Assembly (NCBI GenBank): GCA_029237695.1
Contig: CM055273.1
Span: 58,579,968-58,643,967 of the forward strand
From: Conchocele bisecta
Lineage: Eukaryota > Mollusca > Bivalvia > Lucinida > Thyasiridae
Reading direction: 5' to 3'
DNA length: 64,000 nucleotides
In this document: positions 53,101 through 61,764 of the stretch, piece by piece
Layout: each line of letters begins with the position of its first letter
Numbering within the stretch: the stretch's first letter is position 1
Translations under genes and position numbers: made by a program
Notes under the pieces: model-generated
Told to the model about the DNA's origin: nothing
Databases searched by the model: none
The model's input: only the letters and a program-made list of their open reading frames with translations

Positions 53101-55058
53101 TCTCCATTCACAGCCACCAAGATACAGAATAATTTATACTTTCCAGGGTGGAAATGATACCCGGTGACATGAAGCTATGCTTTGACAACACATTCAGCCA
53201 CTTCTCCAATAAGATTGTGTTCTTCGAGATCGTGTCTGACGACGATGATGATGATGATGATGAAGACGACGCGGGCCGCTGGGCCGACGCTGGCGGTGAA
53301 TTGCAGGGAATTGTCGATATGACACTTGACGATTTTAAGGTAGGTGTTCAGTGTAGGTGTTCAGTAAGGTAGGTGTTCAGTGTAGGTGTTCAGTAAGGTA
53401 GGTGTTCAGTAAGGTAGGTGTTCAGTGTAGGTGTTCAGTAAGGTAGGTGTTCAGTGACACTGGCAGTGAATCCTTGCAAGCTTTAATCGGACCAAATGTT
53501 TTGCTTACCACAGTGAATGCAACCAGCCATTGTTATTATTACATACAGTTAACCCTTTCAACACAACATGCCTGGTGGTATTGGCAAACAGTGTAGATCC
53601 AGATGAGCCGGCTCGTAGCGAGCCGTCTCATCAGGATCTGCACTTTTTGCAAGTAATTTTCATATTTTTGAGAGAAAACCCCCCACCCCCCACCCCCCAC
53701 CCCCCACCCCCTCCCCCCACTCCCCCCACACTTTCATAAATGGACTAGTCTGAAGATCATTTTGTGATGATTTGATTGGTAGCAAAATTAACATATCAAA
53801 AACCATTCCAGTTACTAGTACTTACGGGTGAATGGGTTAAATTGAATGTTCTGACGGTTGAAACATGTAAAATAACTGCCTGTATATAGCATCTATTGTT
53901 CAGTCAATGTAAAAGACATCATACCATGTCAAGTCACTTCGTGTCATTGAGAATCCAGGCCCGTACGCAGAGGGGGTGCGACGGTGCATACTCACCCCCC
54001 TTAACCCTTTCAACACTACAGGCCTGTATAGTGGTATTGGCAAAACATGTAGATCAAGATGAGCCAGCTCGTGACGATCTGCACTTTTTGCAAGTAATTT
54101 TCATAATGTTGAGAACAAAAACACCCCATGTTCATAAATGGACTGGTCTGAAAATCATTTTGTGATGATTGGATTGGGTTGCAAAATTAACATATCAAAA
54201 TTTGTTCCAGTTACTTAGTGGTGAAAGGGTTTAATCTGCCGAGGTCTCCGTGGATGTGCATAAACAATGTTTAGCCCTTCGCGCCGTCGATAACGCACCC
54301 CCCTAAATTAATTCCTGCGCACGGGCCTGGAATCCCATACAAAAATCAAGAAAATACAAATGCTCTTAGAGGGTTTTCACAATGACTAAAACTGCAAACT
54401 GACAAAGATGTACAATGTCTTCGCAGCCACATTTGTATGCTCCCTTTGTTCTTGAGGTTGCGTCAGTCCTTGATTATTCGAGTCAATAAGATTGTTCTCC
54501 ATTATGCCATAACTTTAATATTACTGGATGAACTACTTTATTTCGCACACTTGGTACATAAATTCTGCCACCTTGTGAAGATCAGAAAGGTGAAGGTAAT
54601 GGTTGTGCAAGTGTGTCGCATAATGCCATATCATATGGCATTATGCGACACACTTGCACAACCATTACCTTCACCTTTCTGGTCTTCACAAGGTGGCAGA
54701 AACTCTTAACATATGTTTACATCAAAATGTTTGTAACAGTGTTTCTTTCTTCTTTTTATGATCCGGTATGTCGGGGGCATACCCATGTATTAGAAACATA
54801 ATCTCTAGTTATATATTTCAGTTGATGCTGGAACGAATAACGACAAATCTTGACAAGTCCCGGAATCTACAGACTGTTATTAAAAATTTTGAGGCTCGAG
54901 ATCGGAATACTGTTGAAAATAATTTCTCTCGTGTCAATTTTTTCTCTTCGTCACAACTTATAGTTATGGTTGTTGTAGGGTTAATGCAGGTTATACTTAT
55001 CCGAAGCTTGTTTGATGACAAAAGTAGGCTACATGGAATGATGAAAGCGAAAACGTAA
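47035..55058 (+). CDS. TMED5: Transmembrane emp24 domain protein, p24-gamma (TMED1/TMED5-like), four coding exons
   Basis: Joining 47035-47175, 51431-51528, 53147-53339 and 54822-55058 gives 669 nt, 222 aa plus stop, close to the usual TMED1/5 length. Every junction has GT at the donor and AG at the acceptor, and reading frame is kept (phases 0, 2, 0). Order of parts: signal peptide (about 1-16, MYLIVLISLIFPCLA), GOLD domain with the two expected cysteines (C31 and C91, the latter in LCFDNTF), the family hallmark VIDGGDLDVNF (48-58), an acidic loop of eight Asp then Glu-Asp-Asp (111-121), a coiled-coil segment ending FEARDRNTVENNFSRVNF (167-184), a transmembrane helix (about 188-205) and a short basic tail. 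Like other p24-gamma members the tail lacks a C-terminal KKxx signal. p24 proteins form hetero-oligomers and sort cargo, including GPI-anchored proteins, in COPII/COPI vesicles between ER and Golgi. Introns of 4255, 1617 and 1482 bp are full of repeats. TMED1 and TMED5 cannot be separated here, so the symbol is a family-level call. Confidence 0.93.
47682..48314 (+). repeat. Satellite-bearing element, about three 150-bp units
   Basis: TATACGCCCG on the left and CGGGCGTATA on the right bracket units with CTTGTCCRCGCAATAACTC, CGGTATACATGTTTATCACGG-like and ATCTCCCCTTG. The tail TATGACCTTCGGCACTCTTG resembles CTATTATGATCTATGGCACCC at 55850. The plan matches the 49118 element. Confidence 0.7.
48585..48669. 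repeat. Palindrome in intron 1
   Basis: GTAATAAAGTTGAAAATTTAC and its partner GTAAATTTTCAACTGTATTAC (described by position) flank the hairpin CAGCTGCAAACG / TTTTTGCAGCT. Confidence 0.7.
49118..50727 (+). mobile_element. Satellite-bearing element with nine units of about 162 bp (Helitron-like ends)
   Basis: Left: TATACCCACTTTT, a short hairpin, then a GTCCGTACGTCC microsatellite (49170-49225). Nine head-to-tail units follow, each with CCTACGCGCCTGATATTTGG, GTAGCTTCGTTATCATGTG and CATGGATTATCTCCC. Right: AAAGTGGGTATA (inverse of the left motif), the 16-nt palindrome CGATGGCGCGCCATCG (50701-50716), then ACTTTTTCTAG and T. A terminal hairpin a few bases before CTAG, and inverted subterminal repeats around a 160-bp array, are known from non-autonomous Helitron/Helentron elements of bivalves; assignment here is inferred from these ends. 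No Rep/helicase gene. Confidence 0.8.
51050..51412 (+). repeat. Three tandem units each with a 50-bp perfect hairpin
   Basis: Units of 114-127 bp contain TTAGGGTTAGAATGGTTG, AATAACAATGTATT and the hairpin CAATTTGTTTTGGGAAACC with its complement (51101-51151, 51228-51278, 51342-51393). They end about 20 bp before the exon 2 acceptor. Confidence 0.9.
51431..51528 (+). CDS. TMED5: TMED exon 2: GOLD domain core
   Basis: Preceded by the acceptor TACTTTCAG and followed by the donor GTTTGT. It encodes VIDGGDLDVNF, IQAPDGKVLISEHRKTDN and MH, plus two bases of an Arg codon finished by exon 3. The segment matches the second GOLD strand region of TMED1/5. The acceptor lies only about 20 bp after the last unit of a tandem hairpin repeat in intron 1. 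Confidence 0.92.
51815..52172. mobile_element. Family B element, copy 9, in TMED intron 2
   Basis: ATAGGAACGAATGGCC to GTGCTGGAATTATT. Loop GAAGGCCGGAAGGCCTCG. Confidence 0.88.
52430..53117. mobile_element. Family D element interrupted by family B copy 10
   Basis: GAGAAATGGGGCTTATGGG through CACAAGCAATAT, then B (52535-52896), then AGGTCGTTATCCGGCTAC ... CATTCACAGCCACC. The right part also carries a duplicated CATCATGCTTCTAGCAA block, so the element was rearranged before or after insertion. Confidence 0.85.
52535..52896. mobile_element. Family B element, copy 10, nested in family D
   Basis: ATAGGAATGAATGGCC to GTGCTGGAATTAT, with loop GAAGGCCGGAAGGCCTCG. Same orientation as copy 9, 360 bp away. 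Confidence 0.9.
53147..53339 (+). CDS. TMED5: TMED exon 3: end of GOLD domain and acidic loop
   Basis: The acceptor is TTTCCAG and the donor AAG/GTAGGT. The first base completes Arg80. The exon encodes VEMIPGDMKLCFDNTF with the second GOLD cysteine (C91), then KIVFFEIVS, the acidic run Asp8-Glu-Asp2 and VDMTLDDFK. The Asp run is coded by a GAT/GAC microsatellite and may vary in length between alleles without shifting frame. The donor lies at the first unit of a tandem repeat that copies the donor sequence. Confidence 0.92.
53337..53455 (+). repeat. Tandem repeat duplicating the exon 3 splice donor
   Basis: AAGGTAGGTGTTCAG recurs five times, alternating with TGTAGGTGTTCAG. Each AAGGTAGGT is a good donor match; the first is the real one. 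Confidence 0.88.
53553..53836. mobile_element. Family E MITE, copy 7, with C-run microsatellite
   Basis: TTAA at 53549-53552 and 53837-53840. CCCTTTCAACAC to GGTGAATGGG, with core GATCCAGATGAGCCGG. A CCCCCCA repeat (53678-53730) expanded at the place where other copies have a few C bases. Confidence 0.85.
53955..54333. mobile_element. Family T element carrying family E copy 8
   Basis: CAGGCCCGTACGCAGAG to CTGCGCACGGGCCTG. The E element (54005-54230, CCCTTTCAACAC to GTGAAAGGG, TTAA left at 54001-54004 and right at 54231-54234) sits inside. The T part GGTCTCCGTGGATGTGC is shared with 6135-6155. Confidence 0.8.
54563..54702. repeat. Near-perfect 140-bp palindrome in TMED intron 3
   Basis: Arms of about 69 bp (TTCTGCCACCTTGTGAAG at one end, its complement at the other) with one mismatch and a one-base centre at GCCATATCATATGGC. 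Transcribed as intron RNA it would form a long hairpin. Confidence 0.9.
54822..55058 (+). CDS. TMED5: TMED exon 4: coiled coil, transmembrane helix and C-terminus
   Basis: The acceptor is TATATTTCAG. 78 codons and a TAA stop. It encodes LMLERITTNLDKSRNLQ, FEARDRNTVENNFSRVNF and the membrane helix SSSQLIVMVVVGLMQVILI, then RSLFDDK and a basic tail ending KAKT. FEARDRN and the Arg-Val-Asn-Phe that leads into the helix are p24-family landmarks. Confidence 0.94.
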   Translation: MMLERITTNLDKSRNLQTVIKNFEARDRNTVENNFSRVNFFSSSQLIVMVVVGLMQVILIRSLFDDKSRLHGMMKAKT

Positions 55059-55171
55059 TGTCAGTGGTTGAAGTGAATTATTGGTAGCTTATACATCGTT
55101 GAATAACATTTAATGTGTGTTGCACAAGAAAACGCAAGTTGTGCAATATGTGACAGATCATTAGAGAGAAC

Positions 55172-55275
55172 TTACTGTACAGCGGAATAAATCTGCGGTG
55201 TTTTCATTTCGCGGTTTTCTTTAAAAAATAATTTTTAAAGAAAACCCCGAAATAAAAGCATCACATGACTGTAAT
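55172..55275. mobile_element. Palindromic MITE overlapping the TMED 3' end
   Basis: TACTGTACAGCGGAATAAA ... TTTTCATTTCGCGGTTTTC is mirrored by GAAAACCCCGAAATAAAAG ... ACTGTAA. It contains the candidate AATAAA. Confidence 0.65.
55186..55191 (+). terminator. Candidate TMED polyadenylation signal AATAAA
   Basis: First canonical AATAAA after the TMED stop, 128 bp downstream, giving a short 3'UTR of plausible length. It lies inside the left arm of a palindromic repeat (55172-55275), so the mRNA end may be supplied by a mobile element. Confidence 0.4.
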
Positions 55276-55362
55276 TGCCTCTACAACCCTAATTTATTTG
55301 AAAACATTATATGCTTGTTTACCAGCACCCCTATTCCCCTTCCATATCACTCACATGGGAGC

Positions 55363-55614
55363 CAGGGGCACGTTTCACTAAACACCATACGACTAAAATG
55401 TTCGTAAATGCAAATTTAGGATCGTCTGGAAATTTCAATTGATGGATTTACATTTATTGAGCATAGGCTGCATCTTCAGCCTATGCTCAATAAATGTGAA
55501 TCCAATAATTGTTTACAAGAAAACATTGTTAATGTGATATTTACAGAATATCATAATTTTGCACTTACGAACATTTTAGTCGTACGCAGTTTTAAATAGT
55601 GAAACGGCCCCCAG
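55363..55614. mobile_element. Family F element, copy 9
   Basis: CAGGGGCACGTTTCACTAAAC to GTGAAACGGCCCCCAG, complete, hairpin GAGCATAGGCTGCATC at the centre. Confidence 0.85.
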
Positions 55615-55844
55615 ATGCACAGTGTCAAGGCCTATTGTAGAGAAATTATCGTTAATGTTTTGGCAAAATTTGCATAAAAGGTATAAGGTTCAGTATATAT
55701 TATCTCCACAATTCACAATAAGTCCAAGTGTCTTAAAACTTCACATCTTAGTATCACCCACATTTCCATTCTATAGCCTACATGTATACTTGCAGCCCCT
55801 ATTCTCAATGCCAATGTTTTGCTCTCATTTTTTCCCACTTTGAC

Positions 55845-56165
55845 AGGCATCTATTATGATCTATGGCACCCTTGTTTACCTTCTGGCAATTAATTAGAGG
55901 GGTCAATGGAATTAGGAGGCTAGTTTCCTCTTGGAGTTGGCCACTTTCTTGCACTGACCCCTTCAATTTAAGAGGGCTAATACTTCTATTGAAATTGGCT
56001 AACTTCCTCAGGGAGTTAGCCCTCTTCTTGCACTGAGCCCTTCAATATTTAAGAGGGCTAATACTTCCATTTAATTGGGCCAGTTCCCTCTTGGAGTTGG
56101 CCCCTGTCTTCCACTGACCTCTTCAATTTAGGTGGTCTAACTCCCTCTTGGACTTAACCCCCCCC
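55845..56165. repeat. Satellite-element tail followed by a degenerate tandem repeat
   Basis: ATCTATTATGATCTATGGCACCC (55848-55872) resembles the tail at 48285-48310. Then three to four diverged units of about 75-85 bp with CCTCTTGGAGTTGGCC and CCTTCAATTTAAGAGGG-like motifs run to a C tract at 56158. Confidence 0.6.
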
Positions 56166-56260
56166 CCCCCCACACCCCTCATTCACTTGTCCCTTCAGTT
56201 ATGAGCTGGATCATGACAATGAAATGTGCCAGCTTACCGGGAGTGAGACTGGTCGGAAAT

Positions 56261-56462
56261 GCTTTCACCCCTAAGTAACTGGAATGTATTTTGATATGTT
56301 GATTTTCCAACAAATCAAACTGAAAAAAATTATTTTAAAAATTATGAAAATTACTTGCAAAAGTGCAGATCCTGATGAGCCGGCTCGTGACGAGCCGGCT
56401 CATCTGGATCTCCACTGTTTGCAAACACCGCTATAGGGGGCTTTAGTGTTGAAAGGGTTAAG
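56261..56462. mobile_element. Family E MITE, copy 9
   Basis: CTTTCACCCCTAAG to GTGTTGAAAGGG and TTAA. Core GATCCTGATGAGCCGGCTCG. Left TTAA not retained. Confidence 0.75.
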
Positions 56463-56629
56463 TACCTTTGTCATGATGTGAGTGCTTGGGAATATGAGGC
56501 ATTTGGAACCAGTGTATACTATGATCAGCCAGAGAATAGATTTAGTTCATGGTCTACAGGCTAAATGTGTGATCGAACCCATTGGCCCGGCCTTAAATGA
56601 CCATAGCTGTTGATAGGCTGGTAAATCCC

Positions 56630-56853
56630 ATTAACCCATTTCATGCTGTCAGAGGGTATGGCAGTTTGATTGCGGAAAATCATAAATATTTTCTTTAAAT
56701 GTGCTTAGAAGTATATGTCGCGACCACCATTTGAACTGTCTCATCGAGATGGTTCAAATGAGTGGTCGCAACATATAATTTCATTGAGAAATAAAAATGA
56801 AATATTTTTAAAAAATTCATACCGTAAAGGTGTATTCCGCATGTAATGGGTTA
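56630..56853. mobile_element. TTAA-bounded element with CCCATTTCATGC ends
   Basis: TTAACCCATTTCATGC to GCATGTAATGGGTTAA. The central hairpin GTCGCGACCACC / GAGTGGTCGCAACAT-like relates to 13866-13928. A third TTAA lineage beside E and H. Confidence 0.72.
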
Positions 56854-57095
56854 AATCATGGTCTGCACTGTCCCCAAATGCCAAGTTTGTCATCTTCATA
56901 AGTTGGTCTATGTATTTGTATTCTGATCATACATTTCACTTACCTACTCTTTGTGCATCATTACAATCATGTTTTCATTAAATCATTGGTCTCTTGACAA
57001 TAGGCCTCAGGGGTTATGAAAAATAGAATTATTCAAATCTCAAACTCGGACACAACGATTGAGTCAATGATTTGTGGGTAGTGATTAAGCTTTAA

Positions 57096-57318
57096 CCCTT
57101 TCAACACCAGAGGCCTGTATGGTGGTATTGGTAAAATGTGTAGATCCAGATCAGCCGGCTCTTGACGAGCCGTCTCATCAGGATCTGCATTTTTTGCAAG
57201 TAATTTCATATTTTTGAGAACAAATACACCCCCTTTTCATAAACGGACTAGTCTGAAAATCATTTTGTGACAATTGGATGCAAAATTCATTCTGGACAGT
57301 TACTTTGGGGTGAAAGGG
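57096..57318. mobile_element. Family E MITE, copy 10
   Basis: TTAA at 57092-57095 and 57319-57322. CCCTTTCAACACC to GGGGTGAAAGGG, with core GATCCAGATCAGCCGG. Confidence 0.85.
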
Positions 57319-57409
57319 TTAATACGTGTACAAGTCGAGTATTGGGTTCAAAAGATGATATAATTATAAGAATTAAAAAGTATCTCGCTTTCATTTGAGG
57401 ACATATTAA

Positions 57410-57655
57410 CTCTTTGCATGCCAGCGGTGAAAATATCATCCAACAAATTGTGAGTATGTTTCTTATTTCTCTCTGTAAATATGTCTTGGAATTTCATTAG
57501 AATTGCGTCCTCCGGACTCAATTCTAATGAAATTCCAAGACATATTCATGATTATTTGATATTTACTGACTGAAATAAGAGGCAATATAAAGAATTATCG
57601 TCTACTACTTTTAAACTATTTATAGCCGACATATTTCTCAACATGCAAAGAGTTA
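57410..57655. mobile_element. TTAA-bounded element with CTCTTTGCATGC ends
   Basis: TTAACTCTTTGCATGCC to CATGCAAAGAGTTAA. Central hairpin GGAATTTCATTAGAATTG. Fourth TTAA lineage. Confidence 0.75.
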
Positions 57656-57978
57656 ATGATGTTTATATTGGAGTGAATGAAGTATCGTGTTGATAATTAT
57701 TTTTGGTGAAGTGTTTTTTATGGTGGTGTGGGTGGGGGGCAAATTCTGCAATAGTTCCCATAACTGATGTTCATGTTTGTAGATTTTAGGAGAACAAATT
57801 CATAATTTACACTAGCATTTTCAGTATACACCAATTTACTGATGAAATAGAAAGTAAATATTGTACTTTCTTTGTTTGTTACATTGTGTGGTTGCCATTT
57901 CAACAATCTCATCAAGAGTGGTCAAATACTTTCGAAGAGAAAGGAGATAAATATGTGAAAAAAGGTTTATATATGTTT

Positions 57979-58227
57979 TTATCCCGTCAACACAGTGCGT
58001 ATGTGCCGTGAAACAAGGTGATATCCAGTCAATACAATTTTTGCATTTAACAGCCATTTGTAGGTGTTGACGGGATAAATAGAATAGTAGGTTAGTGCCG
58101 TGAATGGGAAAAAATATCTGGCGCGGCACGGAAACGGGATGTGCTCGGCAGAGCCTCGCCCATCCCGTTTCCTGAGCCTTGCCAGATATTTTTTCCCATT
58201 CACGGCACTAACCTACTATTCTCTATA
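57979..58227. mobile_element. Family G composite palindrome, copy 3
   Basis: TTATCCCGTCAACACAG to GTGTTGACGGGATAA, then GAATAGTAGGTTAGTGCC to its complement; nearly identical to 14686-14951. Confidence 0.85.
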
Positions 58228-58451
58228 TATGGTACCACCATGTTTGTACAGGAGTGCAGTGTCTTTATAGCGGTAGGTATTCTGAATCTATTACAACTGC
58301 ATGTGGTCCATTTCCACTGTCTTTTATTTATAAAATATTGAAAGGTTGATTTTTTAAGTATTACTTTTGGGGAATGAAATTATTTATAAACCATTTTTAT
58401 CTTCCAAAACTTCAATGTATTCTACATTCTGTGCATTTACTGGTATGCTAG

Positions 58452-58635
58452 GGGGGTCCGGGAGCATGCTCCCCGGAAAAATATTGAAATCTAGAGGTCC
58501 AGAAATGCACTTTCCTGTGTTGTACGGCATTTAAATTCAGACTCCAACTGGTGGTAAACTGTGTTCTATGTAAACTCCGTGGCTGAACGGAGAGGTTGCA
58601 ACCCCGGAACACCCCCTCCAGATCCGCCCCTGTAG
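58452..58635. mobile_element. Family U element
   Basis: GGGGGTCCGGGAGCATGC to CCAGATCCGCCCCTG, with CTTTCCTGTGTTGTACGGC and TAAACTCCGTGGCTGAACG shared with 16930-17221 in inverse orientation. Confidence 0.65.
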
Positions 58636-58734
58636 AGACATTAGAAACATCTATTGTCCCGAAATCAAAATAAGTCGATTAGTTTACAGATGTATTAATA
58701 ATTTATAACGTCACTGAAACACTGAAGGGCAACC

Positions 58735-58800
58735 ATGGTATTCGTAATGTGCATGTTTTTCTTTTCTTTGTACAAAGAAAAGAAAATCATGCACATTACT
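58735..58800. repeat. Short perfect palindrome
   Basis: AGTAATGTGCATG-type arms (TTCGTAATGTGCATG ... CATGCACATTACTAA) meet at TTTTCTTTTCTTTGTAC. Confidence 0.65.
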
Positions 58801-58865
58801 AATAAAAATGTATTTAACTGTATTTAACTGTATTTAGAGAATGTTATAAAAGATATATTTCTATC

Positions 58866-59296
58866 AGGGTGTGGGATCACATGGCGGGACGTCATATTTT
58901 TAGATTTGTTTACAGTACATTTCCTTTAATAACTTTCCTACGGAACGAACAGATTTTTATGAAACATATAAACATAGTGCAGCAGATTCAGAACAGGTTG
59001 TTTTTTATTGTGCAGTTTACTTTAATCTCATTATTCTGTCGTTTTGACAAAGAATCGGTTGTCGTCAATGTAAATCAAAATCTATAGTATGTGAATATAA
59101 GAAATAAATGGTACTCGATTCTTTGTGAATGTCATAAGTTAGTGTAAAGAACTTTTTGAGCACCCATACAACACATAACTCATCATATTGTGCGCTATAT
59201 ATCATCAAAATCCGTATGTTATGAAAGCTGTAAAAATAACGTCACTGATTTTGTCTCGTCGGAAAATGTCGTTTGGAAACCACGTGATCTCATACC
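58866..59296. mobile_element. Family P element, copy 3
   Basis: AGGGTGTGGGATCACATGG to CCACGTGATCTCATACCCTG. The interior is diverged from copy 1 but keeps TACTCGATTCTTTGTGAA-like sequence. Confidence 0.7.
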
Positions 59297-59476
59297 CTGC
59301 ATTTCATTGCATGAATGACTGTGATTCTGTTTCATCTGTCGTGGACGTAACATATGGGAAATGGGTGTTGCAGGGTGTGATTATATCATTGAAATTGCAG
59401 ATCTCTGTGATTATTGATCAAATTAGGAATGGGATTATTCTATTATTTCATGAACAAAATACGTTGATAATTTATT

Positions 59477-59892
59477 ATAGGAATGAATGGCCTTTTTGTG
59501 GAATTTATCGGGGTTTAAACTTGGAAAAGTCGCGGGAATACTGGACGAAGCGATAAAAAATTACAATTTTCGAGAAAGAAAAAAAATTGATTTTATTAAG
59601 AAAATTGTAATTTTTTAAGGCCTCGTCCAGTATTCCCGCAACTTTCCAAGTTTATATCCCCGATAAATTCAACAAAAAGGCCATTCATTCCTTATAATTC
59701 CAGCATTTGAAATAAATTCATCAAGAAAATGTGTTTATTTTCCGTTTTCATAAGAATTATTTTAACTGCGCCTGACGGTTATGGAAAGTAGTTTGGCATG
59801 GGAGTTTACTGGGATATAAATTTTAGACAGAGATTTGCTACGGGCCAATCAAATGTTAGGGAATTGTGTAAATATTTTTGTGCTGGAATTAT
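59477..59892. mobile_element. Family B element, copy 11 (family C-type loop)
   Basis: ATAGGAATGAATGGCC to GTGCTGGAATTATT. Loop GAAGCGATAAAAAATTAC ... TTTTTTAAGGCCTCG. Confidence 0.88.
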
Positions 59893-60362
59893 TGCTTACT
59901 GGTGTCACAGCATATTTCATCCTCCCCAAATATTTCCCCACCCACAATGAGGGAGAAATTTCAGTACGCTGCTGTTATTTAGCCATTATCTGGATGAGAC
60001 TAAAGGTTTTAGCACTCACATGGGAATCTGGCACTCCCGGCAATGGTTGCCATGCTCCCAAGGTCGCTCAGTGAAAACTATATGTTATGGGATGGGGGAA
60101 TATTCTGGAGGAGGAGGGGGTGGGGAGTATATTCTCCAACACAAATTAAAAGAAGTCGCTTGAGTATAATGTTACATTGGTGAAATGCATGTATTTTTAT
60201 AGGTGGTTGTTTTTTCTGTTACTGCATATTTTCTTGTTAACACCATTTGAATGCAGTGCTCCATGTGTTGTTCTTTTGTTAAAGATATAAAACATCACTA
60301 CCATACTCATCCATTTATTGAGCCTGAACAATAAGTTTATCCAAACTTGATCAACCTGTTTG
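59893..60362. other. Spacer, nothing recognised
   Basis: Mixed sequence with a GGAGGAGGGGGTGGGG purine tract at 60110-60125. No gene. Confidence 0.35.
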
Positions 60363-60364
60363 TA

Positions 60365-60795
60365 CAGTGGAACTTCTCTAAACCAGACACCCTGGCATCC
60401 ATCACATGCTCCCACTTGCCACCCACCAGAGGCCCACCAGAGGGTCACCAGAGGGTGGGTGGCAGGTGGGAGCATGCGATGGATGCGAATTCCGAATGGA
60501 GACCTGGTTTGACCCTCACATACATGTATGTCTTTGGCATTTTGTATTTGACAGTTGTATCTGGTTATGTGAGTATTACAATTATTCGTAATCCTATTTT
60601 AGGGGAAGGGGCCAAGTGACTTGGTGTGGTATGGACCTGGCACCAGGTCGGGTTATTCTAATATGCAGCAGGTCGGGATCGAACCCGTTTGCCCGGCCTT
60701 ACATGACCTTAGCTGTTGATAGGCCGTTAAACACCCAATAAACAAATTAAACACCCTGGGAGGGCCCCAGGGTGTATGGTTTAGAGGTTCCAATG
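60365..60795. mobile_element. Family S MITE, copy 4, split by a retroposon
   Basis: CAGTGGAACTTCTCTAAACC and the complementary end GGTTTAGAGGTTCCAATG, TA on both sides (60363-60364, 60796-60797). The retroposon at 60396-60750 separates the arms. Confidence 0.85.
60396..60750 (+). mobile_element. Retroposon copy 1 (AATAAACAAA tail), inserted in family S
   Basis: Flanked by ACACCCTGG (60387-60395, 60751-60759), a 9-bp target duplication. Starts with a hairpin (CATCCATCACATGCTCCC), then GGAGACCTGGTTTGACC, GGGGAAGGGGCCAAGTGAC, ATGGACCTGGCACCAGGTC and GGGATCGAACCC, and ends TTGATAGGCCGTTAAACACC then AATAAACAAATTAA. GGGATCGAACCC is the complement of a tRNA B-box. SINE or short LINE-end copy; no protein encoded. 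Confidence 0.85.
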
Positions 60796-61015
60796 TATTC
60801 TTTGTATATGAACACTGCTAGATATAAATGTATTTACATGCATTATGATCACAAATTTACATTGGCCTAATTGTATATTGTCACATATGTTTATATTATA
60901 AATTGCCAACTTATGTGATTATACAGCTTTCTGAGAATTTACTAGAATTTCCTGCTGCAATGTAAAAATATGAAATTTGATTTACTGAGGCTGGTGATAC
61001 CTACCAATCAGATCA

Positions 61016-61455
61016 TTTGAATGGCTGAGCCTGATATGTGTGTTTACCAATCAGGTTGTTTGTTTGCGGGTTCAAATTTTGAATATGTACATGTATTTTC
61101 TGAGAAAATGTTTGAAATTTGTGACAGCTTTGTAATGTGTAGCTTTGTAATAATTATTCATTACGAGCAGGCTCATTCAAATCTACACTGTTGTGGATCT
61201 ACTTTTCTTCTTTTCAGTGCCAGAGAGACACTCGTTACTCGTGTACTATTTAACACTTGTGTAGTTTTTCGTCCCGCATATAATGTCGCTATTGTCTTAT
61301 CTGTGGTATTCAAAGGGTTAGACTTTTCAACCCTGCAGACAATAAAGCTAACATGTACACACTATGTAGATCCAGTCATTATGAGCCGGCTCATCTGGAT
61401 CTACATAGTGTGTACATAGTTTGCACAGGATCTGCCGTATTTGTGATTATTAATA
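61016..61455. other. Spacer with a family E core remnant
   Basis: A 132-codon frame (61021-61419) has no recognisable domain and runs into the core hairpin ACTATGTAGATCCAGTCATT / CATCTGGATCTACATAGTG (61361-61410). I do not support it as a gene. Confidence 0.45.
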
Positions 61456-61606
61456 ATATTCTGAAGAAAAAAAATATTCCAAAATTAGAAAAGCAACAAC
61501 GGAATATTCCAAAACTAGCATGGAGAATTTCATATTATATATTTTGATATTGAAATGGTTAATAATCACATGACCTGCTGTCAGAGCTGAATGTATGTTT
61601 TTGTGG

Positions 61607-61636
61607 AACGTGTGTGTGTGTGTGTGTGTGTGTGTG
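61607..61636 (+). repeat. GT dinucleotide microsatellite
   Basis: About 14 uninterrupted GT units. Confidence 0.95.
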
Positions 61637-61764
61637 ATATCTTGACCGTTTGCTATGTATATTTCCTTATTACTTACACATTCTGATATATTTACTGACC
61701 ACCGGTTGATAACAGGGACCATAGATCATGCAACAACTGAAGATCGTCCAGATGACATAATCAA

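Noticed and set aside
59188..59556. 122-codon frame as a gene
   Set aside because: It starts in family P and ends inside family B (the terminal peptide YRNEWPFCGIYRGLNLEKSREYW is read from many B copies).
61021..61419. 132-codon open frame as a gene
   Set aside because: No domain recognised, and the 3' part is a transposon core hairpin.
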